Below are positions 49,999 to 62,782 of a stretch of 64,000 nucleotides of DNA, in pieces; the first letter of the stretch is position 1; every line of letters starts with the position of its first letter. A program made the translations under genes and the position numbers. Location: positions 46,283,501 to 46,347,500 of the forward strand of contig CP114481.1 of the NCBI GenBank assembly GCA_027186245.1, written 5' to 3'. This DNA comes from Coriaria nepalensis. Lineage: Eukaryota > Streptophyta > Magnoliopsida > Cucurbitales > Coriariaceae. Below the pieces are notes generated by a model. That model was given only the letters and a program-made list of their open reading frames with translations. It was not told where the DNA came from and made no database searches.

Positions 49999-50992
49999 AG
50001 CAAGACGAATGAATTCTAGTTTTGCACTACAGACACAACTTTTGTGCATAACTTGCAAATGATCATTGCAAGGAAAGTGTGCATTCGTTTAACCTTAAAA
50101 TCATTTCAATGAGTCATTTCAAGTCAATATCTTCTTTCAAAGCAATTCGAACGAATTCTATTTTTGCACTACAAACACAAGTGTTGTGCATAACTTGCAA
50201 ATGATCAATGCAAGGAAAGTGTGCATTCGTTTAACCTTAAAATCATTTCAATGAGTCATTTCAACTCAATATCTTCTTTCAAAGCAAGTCGAACGCATTC
50301 TATTTTTGCACTACAAACACAAGTTTTGTGCATAACTTGCAAATGATCAATGCAAGGAAAGAGTGCATTCGTTTAAACTTAAAATCATTTCAATGAGTCA
50401 TTTCAACTCATTATCTTCTTTCAAAGCAAGTCGAAGGCATTTTATTTTTGCACTACAAACACAAGTTTTGTGCATAACTTGCAAATGATCAATGCAAGGA
50501 AAGTGTGCATTCGTTTAATCTTAAAATCATTTCAATGAGTCATTTCAAGTCAATATCTTCTTTCAAAGCAAGTCGAACGCATTCTATTTTTGCACTACAA
50601 ACACAAGTTTAGTGCATAACTTGCAAATGATCAATGCAAGGAAAGTGTGCATTCGTTTAACCTTAAAATCATTTCAATGAGTCATTTCAAGTCAATATCT
50701 TCTTTCAAAGCAAGTCGAACGCATTCTATTTTTGCACTACAAAAACAAGGTTGTTGCATAACCTGCAAATGATCAATGCAAGGAAAGTGTGCATTCATTT
50801 AAACTTAAAATCATTTCAATGAGTCATTTCAACTCAATATCTTCTTTCAAAGCAATTCGAACGTATTCTATTTTTTCACTACAAACACAACTTTTGTGCA
50901 TAACTTGCAAATGATCAATGCAAGGAAAGTGTGCATTCGTTTAACCCTAAAATCATTTCAATGAGTTATTTCAAGTCAATATCTTCTTTCAA
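49999..50992. repeat. 7-mer HOR unit (994 bp), copy 4
   Basis: Same A, B, F, E, G, H, D' order as at 33235, 35081 and 36075, about 13 kb from the last of those. H reads ggttgttgc (50749) with acctgcaaatg, a derived form shared only with 51601. Confidence 0.85.
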
Positions 50993-51844
50993 AGCAAGAC
51001 GAACGAATTCTAGTTTTGCACTACAGACACAACTTTTGTGCATAACTTGCAAATGATCATTGCAAGGAAAGTGTGCATTCGTTTTACCTTAAAATCATTT
51101 CAATGAGTCATTTCAAGTCAATATCTTCTTTCAAAGCAAGTCGAACGCATTCTATTTTTGCGCTACAAACACAAGTTTTGTGCATAACTTGCAAATGATT
51201 AATGCAAGGAAAGAGTGCATTCGTTTAAACTTAAAATCATTTCAATGAGTCATTTCAACTCATTATCTTCTTTCAAAGCAAGTCGAAGGCATTTTATTTT
51301 TGCACTACAAACACAAGTTTTGTGCATAACTTGCAAATGATCAATGCAAGGAAAGTGTGCATTCGTTTAATCTTAAAATCATTTCAATGAGACATTTCAA
51401 GTCAATATCTTCTTTCAAAGCAAGTCGAACGCATTCTATTTTTGCACTACAAACACAAGTTTAGTGCATAACTTGCAAATGATCAATGCAAGGAAAGTGT
51501 GCATTCGTTTAACCTTAAAATCATTTCAATGAGTCATTTCAAGTCAATATCTTCTTTCAAAGCAAGTCGAACGCATTCTATTTTTGCACTACAAAAACAA
51601 GGTTGTTGCATAACCTGCAAATGATCAATGCAAGGAAAGTGTGCATTCATTTAAACTTAAAATCATTTCAATGAGTCATTTCAACTCAATATCTTCTTTC
51701 AAAGCAATTCGAACGTATTCTATTTTTTCACTACAAACACAACTTTTGTGCATAACTTGCAAATGATCAATGCAAGGAAAGTGTGCATTCGTTTAACCTT
51801 AAAATCATTTCAATGAGTTATTTCAAGTCAATATCTTCTTTCAA
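50993..51844. repeat. 6-mer derivative of the 7-mer HOR (852 bp)
   Basis: A, C/F hybrid (gcgctac with gattaatg and gaaagagtgc), E, G, H (ggttgttgc at 51601), D'. The H markers at 50749 and 51601 are 852 bp apart. The B and F monomers of the 7-mer are replaced by a single hybrid monomer, so one monomer was lost at an unequal exchange. Confidence 0.78.
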
Positions 51845-53832
51845 AGCAAGACGAACGAATTCTAGTTTTGCACTACAGACACAACTTTTGTGCATAACTT
51901 GCAAATGATCATTGCAAGGAAAGTGTGCATTCGTTTAACCTTAAAATCATTTCAATGAGTCATTTCAAGTCAATATCTTCTTTCAAAGCAAGTCGAACGC
52001 ATTCTATTTTTGCGCTACAAACACAAGTTTTGTGCATAACTTGCAAATGATTAATGCAAGGAAAGAGTGCATTCGTTTAAACTTAAAATCATTTCAATGA
52101 GTCATTTCAACTCAATATCTTCTTTCAAAGCAAGTCGAAGGCATTTTATTTTTGCACTACAAACACAAGTTTTGTGCATAACTTGCAAATGATCAATGCA
52201 AGGAAAGTGTGCATTCGTTTAATCTTAAAGTCATTTCAATGAGTCATTTCAAGTCAATATCTTCTTTCAAAGCAAGTCGAACGCATTCTCTTTTTGCACT
52301 ACAAACACAAGTTTTGTGCATAACTTGCCAATGATCAATGCAAGGAAAGTGTGCATTCGTTTAACCTTAAAATCATTTCAATGAGTCATTTCAAGTCCAT
52401 ATCTTCTTTCAAAGCAAGTCGAACGCATTCTCTTTTTGCACTACAAACACAAGTTTAGTGCATAACTTGCAAATGATCAATGCAAGGAAAGTGTGCATTC
52501 GTTTAACCTTAAAATCATTTCAATCAGTCGTTTCAAGTCAATATCTTCTTTCAAAGCAAGTCGAACGCATTCTATTTTTGCACTACAAACACAAGTTTTG
52601 TGCATAACTTGCAAATGATCAATGCAAGGAAAGTGTGCATTCGTTTAACCTTAAAATCATTTCAATGAGTTATTTCAAGTCAATAACTTATTTCAAAGCA
52701 AGTCGAATGCATTCTATTTTTGCGCTACAAACACAACTTTTGTGCATAACTTGCAAATGATCAATGCAAGGAAAATGTGCATTCGTTTAACCTTAAAATC
52801 ATTTCAATGAGTCATTTCAAGTCAATATCTTCTTTCAAAGCAATTCGAACGAATTCTATTTTTTCACTATAAACACAAGTTTTGTGCATAACTTGCAAAT
52901 GATCAATGCAAGGAAAGTGTGCATTCGTTTAACCTTAAAATCATTTCAATGAGTTATTTCAAGTCAATATCTTCTTTCAAAGCAAGACGAACGAATTCTA
53001 GTTTTGCACTACAGACACAACTTTTGTGCATAACTTGCAAATGATCATTGCCAGGAAAGTGTGCATTCGTTTAACCTTAAAATCATTTCAATGAGTCATT
53101 TCAAGTCAATATCTTCTTTCAAAGCAAGTCGAACGCATTCTATTTTTGCGCTACAAACACAAGTTTTGTGCATAACTTGCAAATGATTAATGCAAGGAAA
53201 GAGTGTATTCGTTTAAACTTAAAATCATTTCAATGAGTCATTTCAACTCAATATCTTCTTTCAAAGCAAGTCGAAGGCATTTTATTTTTGCACTACAAAC
53301 ACAAGTTTTGTGCATAACTTGCAAATGATCAATGCAAGGAAAGTGTGCATTCGTTTAATCTTAAAGTCATTTCAATGAGTCATTTCAAGTCAATATCTTC
53401 TTTCAAAGCAAGTCGAACGCATTCTCTTTTTGCACTACAAACACAAGTTTAGTTCATAACTTGCAAATGATCAATGCAAGGAAAGTGTGCATTCGTTTAA
53501 CCTTAAAATCATTTCAATGAGTCATTTGAAGTCAATATCTTCTTTCAAAGCAATTCGAACGAATTCTATTTTTGCACTACAAACACAAGTGTTGTGCATA
53601 ACTTGCAAATGATCAATGCAAGGAAAGTGTGCATTCGTTTAACCTTAAAATCATTTCAATGAGTCATTTCAAGTCAATATCTTCTTTCAAAGCAAGTCGA
53701 ACGCATTTTATTTTTGCACTACAAACACAAGTTTTGTGCATAACTTGCAAATGATCAATGCAAGGAAAGAGTGCATTCGTTTAAACTTAAAATCATTTCA
53801 ATGAGTCATTTCAACTCAATATCTTCTTCCAA
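51845..53832. repeat. Transition from 7-mer to five-monomer-core region
   Basis: Fourteen monomers by coordinate. Contents include A, the gattaatg hybrid, E with ttaaagtcattt, tctctttttgc copies, a gtccatatc copy, caatcagtcgtttc near 52525, and cactataaac near 52868. Many are shared with 37.2-39.0 kb (caatcagtcg, cactataaac and gtccatatc occur in both), indicating long-range relationship. Only satellite is present. Confidence 0.7.
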
Positions 53833-54542
53833 AGCAAGTCTAAGGCATTTTATTTTTGCACTACAAACACAAGTTTTGTGCATAACTTGCAAATGATCAA
53901 TGCAAGGAAAGTGTGCATTCGTTTAATCTTAAAGTCATTTCAATGAGTCATTTCAAGTCAATATCTTCTTTCAAAGCAAGTCGAACGCATTCTCTTTTTG
54001 CACTACAAACACAAGTTTTGTGCATAACTTGCCAATGATCAATGCAAGGAAAGTGTGCATTCGTTTAACCTTAAAATCATTTCAATGAGTCATTTCAAGT
54101 CCATATCTTCTTTCAAAGCAAGTCGAACGCATTCTCGTTTTGCACTACAAACACAAGTTTTGTGCATAACTTGCCAATGATCAATGCAAGGAAAGTGTGC
54201 ATTCATTTAACCTTAAAATCATTTCAATGAGTCAGTCCATGTCAATAACTTATTTCGAAGCAAGTCGAACGAATTCTATTTTTGCACTACAAACACAAGT
54301 TTTGTGCATAACTTGCAAATGATCAATGTAACGAAAATGTGCATTCGTTACACCTTAAAATCATTTCAATGAGTCATTTCAACTCAATATCTTCTTTCAA
54401 AGCAATTCGAACGAATTCTATTTTTTCACTACAAACACAACTTTTGTGCATAACTTGCAAATGATCAATGCAAGGAAAGTGTGCTTTCGTTTAACCTTAA
54501 AATCATTTCAATGAGTCATTTCAAGTCAATATCTTCTTTCAA
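53833..54542. repeat. Five-monomer core, copy 1 (710 bp)
   Basis: E (ttaaagtcattt); tctctttttgc with ttgccaatg; a gtccatatc-preceded copy with cagtccatg (54233); taacttatttcgaagc with aacgaaaatg; caattcgaacg with gtgctttcg. The same five occur in order at 55112, 56674 and 58948. This copy has private changes cattctcgttttg and gttacacc. Confidence 0.78.
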
Positions 54543-55111
54543 AGCAATTCGAACGAATTCTATTTTTTTACTACAAACAAAACTTTTGTGCATAACTAAG
54601 CAAATCATCAATGCAAGGAAAGTGTGCATTGGCTTAACCTTAAAATCATTTCAATGAGTCATTTCAACTCAATATCTTCTTTCAAAGCAAGTCGAAGGCA
54701 TTTTATTTTTGCACTACAAACACAACTTTTGTGCATAACTTGCAAATGATCAATGCAAGGAAAGTGTGCATTCGTTTAACCTTAAAATCATTTCAATGAG
54801 TTATTTCAAGTCAATATCTTCTTTCAAAGCAAGACGAACGAATTCTAGTTTTGCACTACAGACACAAGTTTTGTGCATAACTTGCAAATGATCATTGCAT
54901 GGAAAGTGTGCATTCGTTTAACCTTAAAATCATTTCAATGAGTCATTTCAAGTCAATATCTTCTTTCAAAGCAAGTCGAACGCATTCTATTTTTGCGCTA
55001 CAAACACAAGTTTTGTGCATAACTTGCAAATGATTAATGCAAGGAAAGAGTGCATTCGTTTAAACTTAAAATCATTTCAATGAGTCATTTCAACTCAATA
55101 TCTTCTTTCAA

Positions 55112-55821
55112 AGCAAGTCGAAGGCATTTTATTTTTGCACTACAAACACAAGTTTTGTGCATAACTTGCAAATGATCAATGCAAGGAAAGTGTGCATTCG
55201 TTTAATCTTAAAGTCATTTCAATGAGTCATTTCAAGTCAATATCTTCTTTCAAAGCAAGTCGAACGCATTCTCTTTTTGCACTACAAACACAAGTTTTGT
55301 GCATAACTTGCCAATGATCAATGCAAGGAAAGTGTGCATTCGTTTAACCTTAAAATCATTTCAATGAGTCATTTCAAGTCCATATCTTCTTTCAAAGCAA
55401 GTCGAACGCATTCTCTTTTTGCACTACAAACACAAGTTTTGTGCATAACTTGCCAATGATCAATGCACGGAAAGTGTGCATTCATTTAACCTTAAAATCA
55501 TTTCAATGAGTCAGTCCATGTCAATAACTTATTTCGAAGCAAGTCGAACGAATTCTATTTTTGCACTACAAACGCAAGTTTTGTGCATAACTTGCAAATG
55601 ATCAATGCAACGAAAATGTGCATTCGTTAAACCTTAAAATCATTTCAATGAGTCATTTCAACTCAATATCTTCTTTCAAAGCAATTCGAACGAATTCTAT
55701 TTTTTCACTACAAACACAACTTTTGTGCATAACTTGCAAATGATCAATGCAAGGAAAGTGTGCTTTCGTTTAACCTTAAAATCATTTCAATGAGTTATTT
55801 CAAGTCAATATCTTCTTTCAA
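55112..55821. repeat. Five-monomer core, copy 2 (710 bp)
   Basis: cagtccatg at 55512, 1,279 bp after copy 1 (nine monomers plus one base, from the 143-bp monomer at 54597). It has gcacggaaag and aaacgcaag as private or nearly private changes. Confidence 0.8.
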
Positions 55822-56673
55822 AGCAAGACGAACGAATTCTAGTTTTGCACTACAGACACAACTTTTGTGCATAACTTGCAAATGATCATTGCAAGGAAAG
55901 TGTGCATTCGTTTAACCTTAAAATCATTTCAATGAGTCATTTCAAGTCAATATCTTCTTTCAAAGCAAGTCGAACGCATTCTATTTTTGCGCTACAAACA
56001 CAAGTTTTGTGCATAACTTGCAAATGATTAATGCAATGAAAGAGTGCATTCGTTTAAACTTAAAATCATTTCAATGAGTCATTTCAACTCAATATCTTCT
56101 TTCAAAGCAAGTCGAAGGCATTTTATTTTTGCACTACAAACACAAGTTTTGTGCATAACTTGCAAATGATCAATGCAAGGAAAGTGTGCATTCGTTTAAT
56201 CTTAAAGTCATTTCAATGAGTCATTTCAAGTCAAAATCTTCTTTCAAAGCAAGTCGAACGCATTCTCTTTTTGCACTACAAACACAAGTTTAGTTCATAA
56301 CTTGCAAATGATCAATGCAAGGAAAGTGTGCATTCGTTTAACCTTAAAATCATTTCAATGAGTCATTTCAAGTCAATATCTTCTTTCAAAGCAATTCGAA
56401 CGAATTCTATTTTTGCACTACAAACACAAGTGTTGTGCATAACTTGCAAATGATCAATGCAAGGAAAGTGTGCATTCGTTTAACCTTAAAATCATTTCAA
56501 TGAGTCATTTCAAGTCAATATCTTCTTTCAAAGCAAGTCGAACGCATTTTATTTTTGCACTACAAACACAAGTTTTGTGCATAACTTGCAAATGATCAAT
56601 GCAAGGAAAGAGTGCATTCGTTTAAACTTAAAATCATTTCAATGAGTCATTTCAACTCAATATCTTCTTCCAA

Positions 56674-57383
56674 AGCAAGTCGAAGGCATTTTATTTTTGC
56701 ACTACAAACACAAGTTTTGTGCATAACTTGCAAATGATCAATGCAAGGAAAGTGTGCATTCGTTTAATCTTAAAGTCATTTCAATGAGTCATTTCAAGTC
56801 AATATCTTCTTTCAAAGCAAGTCGAACGCATTCTCTTTTTGCACTACAAACACAAGTTTTGTGCATAACTTGCCAATGATCAATGCAAGGAAAGTGTGCA
56901 TTCGTTTAACCTTAAAATCATTTCAATGAGTCATTTCAAGTCCATATCTTCTTTCAAAGCAAGTCGAACGCATTCTCTTTTTGCACTACAAACACAAGTT
57001 TTGTGCATAACTTGCCAATGATCAATGCAAGGAAAGTGTGCATTCATTTAACCTTAAAATCATTTCAATGAGTCAGTCCATGTCAATAACTTATTTCGAA
57101 GCAAGTCGAACGAATTCTATTTTTGCACTACAAACACAAGTTTTGTGCATAACTTGCAAATGATCAATGCAACGAAAATGTGCATTCGTTAAACCTTAAA
57201 ATCATTTCAATGAGTCATTTCAACTCAATATCTTCTTTCAAAGCAATTCGAACGAATTCTATTTTTTCACTACAAACACAACTTTTGTGCATAACTTGCA
57301 AATGATCAATGCAAGGAAAGTGTGCTTTCGTTTAACCTTAAAATCATTTCAATGAGTCATTTCAAGTCAATATCTTCTTTCAA
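56674..57383. repeat. Five-monomer core, copy 3 (710 bp)
   Basis: cagtccatg at 57074, 1,562 bp after copy 2 (11 monomers, no long monomer between). Followed by a D copy with ttttttactac and acaaaacttttg, also seen after copy 1, so the shared unit extends beyond the core. Confidence 0.8.
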
Positions 57384-57810
57384 AGCAATTCGAACGAATT
57401 CTATTTTTTTACTACAAACAAAACTTTTGTGCATAACTAAGCAAATCATCAATGCAAGGAAAGTGTGCATTCGCTTAACCTTAAAATCATTTCAATGAGT
57501 CATTTCAACTCAATATCTTCTTTCAAAGCAAGTCGAAGGCATTTTATTTTTGCACTACAAACACAACTTTTGTGCATAACTTGCAAATGATCAATGCAAG
57601 GAAAGTGTGCATTCGTTTAACCTTAAAATCATTTCAATGAGTTATTTCAAGTCAATATCTTCTTTCAAAGCAAGACGAACGAATTCTAGTTTTGCACTAC
57701 AGACACAACTTTTGTGCATAACTTGCAAATGATCATTGCAAGGAAAGTGTGCATTCGTTTAACCTTAAAATCATTTCAATGAGTCATTTCAAGTCAATAT
57801 CTTCTTTCAA

Positions 57811-58378
57811 AGCAAGTCGAACGCATTCTCTTTTTGCACTACAAACACAAGTTTTGTGCATAACTTGCCAATGATCAATGCAAGGAAAGTGTGCATTCGT
57901 TTAACCTTAAAATCATTTCAATGAGTCATTTCAAGTCCATATCTTCTTTCAAAGCAAGTCGAACGCATTCTCTTTTTGCACTACAAACACAAGTTTTGTG
58001 CATAACTTGCCAATGATCAATGCACGGAAAGTGTGCATTCATTTAACCTTAAAATCATTTCAATGAGTCAGTCCATGTCAATAACTTATTTCGAAGCAAG
58101 TCGAACGAATTCTATTTTTGCACTACAAACACAAGTTTTGTGCATAACTTGCAAATGATCAATGCAACGAAAATGTGCATTCGTTAAACCTTAAAATCAT
58201 TTCAATGAGTCATTTCAACTCAATATCTTCTTTCAAAGCAATTCGAACGAATTCTATTTTTTCACTACAAACACAACTTTTGTGCATAACTTGCAAATGA
58301 TCAATGCAAGGAAAGTGTGCTTTCGTTTAACCTTAAAATCATTTCAATGAGTCATTTCAAGTCAATATCTTCTTTCAA
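57811..58378. repeat. Five-monomer core, copy 4, first monomer replaced
   Basis: cagtccatg at 58069, 995 bp after copy 3 (seven monomers plus one base). Four core monomers are present; the E position (57669-57810) is taken by an A-type monomer. It shares gcacggaaag with copy 2, suggesting these two are related by exchange across copy 3. Confidence 0.75.
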
Positions 58379-58947
58379 AGCAATTCGAACGAATTCTATT
58401 TTTTCACTACAAACACAACTTTTGTGCATAACTAAGCAAATCATCAATGCAAGGAAAGTGTGCATTCGCTTAACCTTAAAATCATTTCAATGAGTCATTT
58501 CAACTCAATATCTTCTTTCACAGCAAGTCGAAGGCATTTTATTTTGGCACTACAAACACAAGTTTTGTGCATAACTTGCAAATGATCAATGCAAGGAAAG
58601 TGTGCATTCGTTTAATCTTAAAATCATTTCAATGAGTCATTTCAAGTCAATATCTTCTTTCAAAGCAAGTCGAACGCATTCTATTTTTGCACTACAAACA
58701 CAAGTTTAGTGCATAACTTGCAAATGATCAATGCAAGGAAAGTGTGCATTCGTTTAACCTTAAAATCATTTCAATGATTCATTTCAACTCAATATCTTCT
58801 TTCAAACCAATTCGAACGAATTCTATTTTTTCACTACAAACACAAGTTTTGTGCATAACTTGCAAATGATCAATGCAAGGAAAGAGTGCATTCGTTTAAA
58901 CTTAAAATCATTTCAATGAGTCATTTCAACTCAATATCTTCTTTCAA

Positions 58948-59657
58948 AGCAAGTCGAAGGCATTTTATTTTTGCACTACAAACACAAGTTTTGTGCATAA
59001 CTTGCAAATGATCAATGCAAGGAAAGTGTGCATTCGTTTAATCTTAAAGTCATTTCAATGAGTCATTTCAAGTCAATATCTTCTTTCAAAGCAAGTCGAA
59101 CGCATTCTCTTTTTGCACTACAAACACAAGTTTTGTGCATAACTTGCCAATGATCAATGCAAGGAAAGTGTGCATTCGTTTAACCTTAAAATCATTTCAA
59201 TGAGTCATTTCAAGTCCATATCTTCTTTCAAAGCAAGTCGAACGCATTCTCTTTTTGCACTACAAACACAAGTTTTGTGCAAAACTTGCCAATGATCAAT
59301 GCAAGGAAAGTGTGCATTCATTTAACCTTAAAATCATTTCAATGAGTCAGTCCATGTCAATAACTTATTTCGAAGCAAGTCGAACGAATTCTATTTTTGC
59401 ACTACAAACACAAGTTTTGTGCATAACTTGCAAATGATCAATGCAACGAAAATGTGCATTCGTTTAACCTTAAAATCATTTCAATGAGTCATTTCAACTC
59501 AATATCTTCTTTCAAAGCAATTCGAAGGAATTCTATTTTTTCACTACAAACACAACTTTTGTGCATAACTTGCAAATGATCAATGCAAGGAAAGTGTGCT
59601 TTCGTTTAACCTTAAAATCATTTCAATGAGTCATTTCAAGTCAATATCTTCTTTCAA
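58948..59657. repeat. Five-monomer core, copy 5 (710 bp)
   Basis: cagtccatg at 59348, 1,279 bp after copy 4. Private changes are gcaaaacttgcc near 59279 and cgaaggaattc near 59523. The first removes the usual TAA and lets a short frame read through; this is a by-product, not a gene. A partial further relative with cagtccatg lies at 63325. Confidence 0.78.
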
Positions 59658-60084
59658 AGCAATTCGAACGAATTCTATTTTTTCACTACAAACACAACTT
59701 TTGTGCATAACTAAGCAAATCATCAATGCAAGGAAAGTGTGCATTCGCTTAACCTTAAAATCATTTCAATGAGTCATTTCAAGTCAATATCTTCTTTCAA
59801 AGCAAGTCGAACGCATTCTATGTTTGCACTACAAACACAAGTTTTGTGCATAACTTGCAAATGATCAATGCAAGGAAAGTGTGCATTCCTTTAACCTTAA
59901 AATCATTTCAATGAGTCATTTCAAGTCAATAACTCATTTCAAAGCAAGTCGAACGCATTCTATTTTTGCGCTACAAACACAAGTTTTGTGCATAACTTTC
60001 AAATGATCAATGCAAGGAAAGTGTGCATTCGTTTAACCTTAAAATCATTTCAATGAGTTATTTCAAGTCAATATCTTCTTTCAA
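59658..60084. repeat. Three-monomer link: D, then trimer-like copies
   Basis: The last D monomer of the window (taag at 59712) is followed by copies with ctatgtttgcac, gtgcattcc, ataactcatttc and aactttcaaatg. The private changes suggest an older or less homogenised junction. No gene is visible. Confidence 0.7.
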
Positions 60085-60936
60085 AGCAAGACGAACGAAT
60101 TCTAGTTTTGCACTACAGACACAACTTTTGTGCATAACTTGCAAATGATCATTGCAAGGAAAGTGTGCATTCGTTTAACCTTAAAATCATTTCAATTAGT
60201 CATTTCAAGTCAATATCTTCTTTCAAAGCAATTCGAACGAATTCTATTTCTGCACTACAAACACAAGTGTTGTGCATAACTTGCAAATGATCAATGCAAG
60301 GAAAGTGTGCATTCGTTTAACCTTAAAATCATTTCAATGAGTCATTTCAACTCAATATCTTCTTTCAAAGCAAGTCGAACGCATTCTATTTTTGCACTAC
60401 AAACACAAGTTTTGTGCATAACTTGCAAATGATCAATGCAAGGAAAGAGTGCATTCGTTTAAACTTAAAATCATTTCAATGAGTCATTTCAACTCATTAT
60501 CTTCTTTCAAAGCAAGTCGAAGGCATTTTATTTTTGCACTACAAACACAAGTTTTGTGCATAACTTGCAAATGATCAATGCAAGGAAAGTGTGCATTCGT
60601 TTAATCTTAAAATCATTTCAATGAGTCATTTCAAGTCAATATCTTCTTTCAAAGCAAGTCGAACGCATTCTATTTTTGCACTACAAACACAAGTTTAGTG
60701 CATAACTTGCAAATGATCAATGCAAGGAAAGTGTGCATTCGTTTAACCTTAAAATCATTTCAATGAGTCATTTCAAGTCAATATCTTCTTTCAAAGCAAG
60801 TCGAACGCATTCTATTTTTGCACTACAAAAACAAGGTTGCTGCATAACTTGCAAATGATCAATGCAAGGAAAATGTGCATTCGTTTAAACTTAAAATCAT
60901 TTCAATGAGTCATTTCAACTCAATATCTTCTTTCAA
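60085..60936. repeat. Truncated 7-mer HOR (six monomers), copy 5
   Basis: A, B, F, E, G, H in order with ggttgc at 60835; D' is absent and an E-type copy follows. Its first monomer has gacgaacgaattc where the full units have gacgaatgaattc. Confidence 0.8.
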
Positions 60937-61930
60937 AGCAAGTCGAAGGCATTTTATTTTTGCACTACAAACACAAGTTTTGTGCATAACTTGCAAATGA
61001 TCAATGCAAGGAAAGTGTGCATTCGTTTAATCTTAAAATCATTTCAATGAGTCATTTCAAGTCAATATCTTCTTTCAAAGCAAGTCGAATGCATTCTATT
61101 TTTGCACTACAAACACAAGTTTAGTGCATAACTTGCAAATGATCAATGCAAGGAAAGTGTGCATTCGTTTAACCTTAAAATCATTTCAATCAGTCATTTC
61201 AAGTCAATATCTTCTTTCAAAGCAAGTCGAACGCATTCTATTTTTGCACTGCAAACACAAGTTTTGTGCATAACTTGCAAATGATCAATGCAAGGAAAGT
61301 GTGCATTCGTTTAACCTTAAAATCATTTCAATGAGTCATTTCAAGTCAATATCTTCTTTCAAAGCAAGTCGAACGCATTCTATTTTTGCACTACAAAAAC
61401 AAGGTTGCTGCATAACTTGCAAATGATCAATGCAAGGAAAGTGTGCATTCATTTAAACTTAAAATCATTTCAATGAGTCATTTCAACTCATTATCTTCTT
61501 TCAAAGCAAGTCGAAGGCATTTTATTTTTGCACTACAAACACAAGTTTTGTGCATAACTTGCAAATGATCAATGCAAGGAAAGTGTGCATTCGTTTAATC
61601 TTAAAATCATTTCAATGAGTCATTTCAAGTCAATATCTTCCTTCAAAGCAAGTCGAACGCATTCTATTTTTGCACTACAAACACAAGTTTAGTGCATAAC
61701 TTGCAAATGATCAATGCAAGGAAAGTGTGCATTCGTTTAACCTTAAAATCATTTCAATGAGTCATTTCAAGTCAATAACTTATTTCAAAGCAAGTCGAAC
61801 GCATTCTATTTTTGCGCTACAAACACAAGTTTTGTGCATAACTTGCAGATGATCAATGCAAGGAAAGTGTGCATTCGTTTAACCTTAAAATCATTTCAAT
61901 GAGTTATTTCAAGTCAATATCTTCTTTCAA
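60937..61930. repeat. Seven-monomer link between two truncated 7-mers
   Basis: E, G, a caatcagtc-linked copy, H (ggttgc at 61403), E, G, C. Two E-to-H runs in a row suggest that this linker itself grew by duplication of the E-G-H part; H markers at 60835 and 61403 are 568 bp (four monomers) apart. Confidence 0.7.
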
Positions 61931-62782
61931 AGCAAGACGAACGAATTCTAGTTTTGCACTACAGACACAACTTTTGTGCATAACTTGCAAATGATCATTG
62001 CAAGGAAAGTGTGCATTCGTTTAACCTTAAAATCATTTCAATGAGTCATTTCAAGTCAATATCTTCTTTCAAAGCAATTCGAACGAATTCTATTTTTGCA
62101 CTACAAACACAAGTGTTGTGCATAACTTGCAAATGATCAATGCAAGGAAAGTCTTCATTCGTTTAACCTTAAAATCATTTCAATGAGTCATTTCAACTCA
62201 ATATCTTCTTTCAAAGCAAGTCGAACGCATTCTATTTTTGCACTACAAACCCAAGTTTTGTGCATAACTTGCAAATGATCAATGCAAGGAAAGAGTGCAT
62301 TCGTTTAAACTTAAAATCATTTCAATGAGTCATTTCAACTCATTATCTTCTTTCAAAGCAAGTCGAAGGCATTTTATTTTTGCACTACAAACACAAGTTT
62401 TGTGCATAACTTGCAAATGATCAATGCAACGAAAATGTGCATTCGTTTAATCTTAAAATCATTTCAATGAGTCATTTCAAGTCAATATCTTCGTTCAAAG
62501 CAAGTCGAACGCATTCTATTTTTGCACTACAAACACAAGTTTAGTGCATAACTTGCAAATGATCAATGCAAGGAAAGTGTGCATTCGTTTAACCTTAAAA
62601 TCATTTCAATGAGTCATTTCAAGTCAATATGTTCTTTCAAAGCAAGTCGAACGCATTCTATTTTTGCACTACAAAAACAAGGTTGCTGCATAACTTGCAA
62701 ATGATCAATGCAAGGAAAGTGTGCATTCGTTTAAACTTAAAATCATTTCAATGAGTCATTTCAACTCAATATCTTCTTCCAA
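61931..62782. repeat. Truncated 7-mer HOR (six monomers), copy 6
   Basis: A, B, F, E, G, H in order with ggttgc at 62681, exactly 1,846 bp (13 monomers) after copy 5. The same 13-monomer spacing separates copies 1 and 2 at 33985 and 35831. Private changes include gtcttcattc, aacccaag and tatgttctttc. Confidence 0.8.

Noticed and set aside
59255..59437. 60-codon open frame
   Set aside because: Created by gcaaaacttgcc near 59279, a single change in one monomer of the five-monomer core. Related copies at 55.4, 57.0 and 58.0 kb have the stop.
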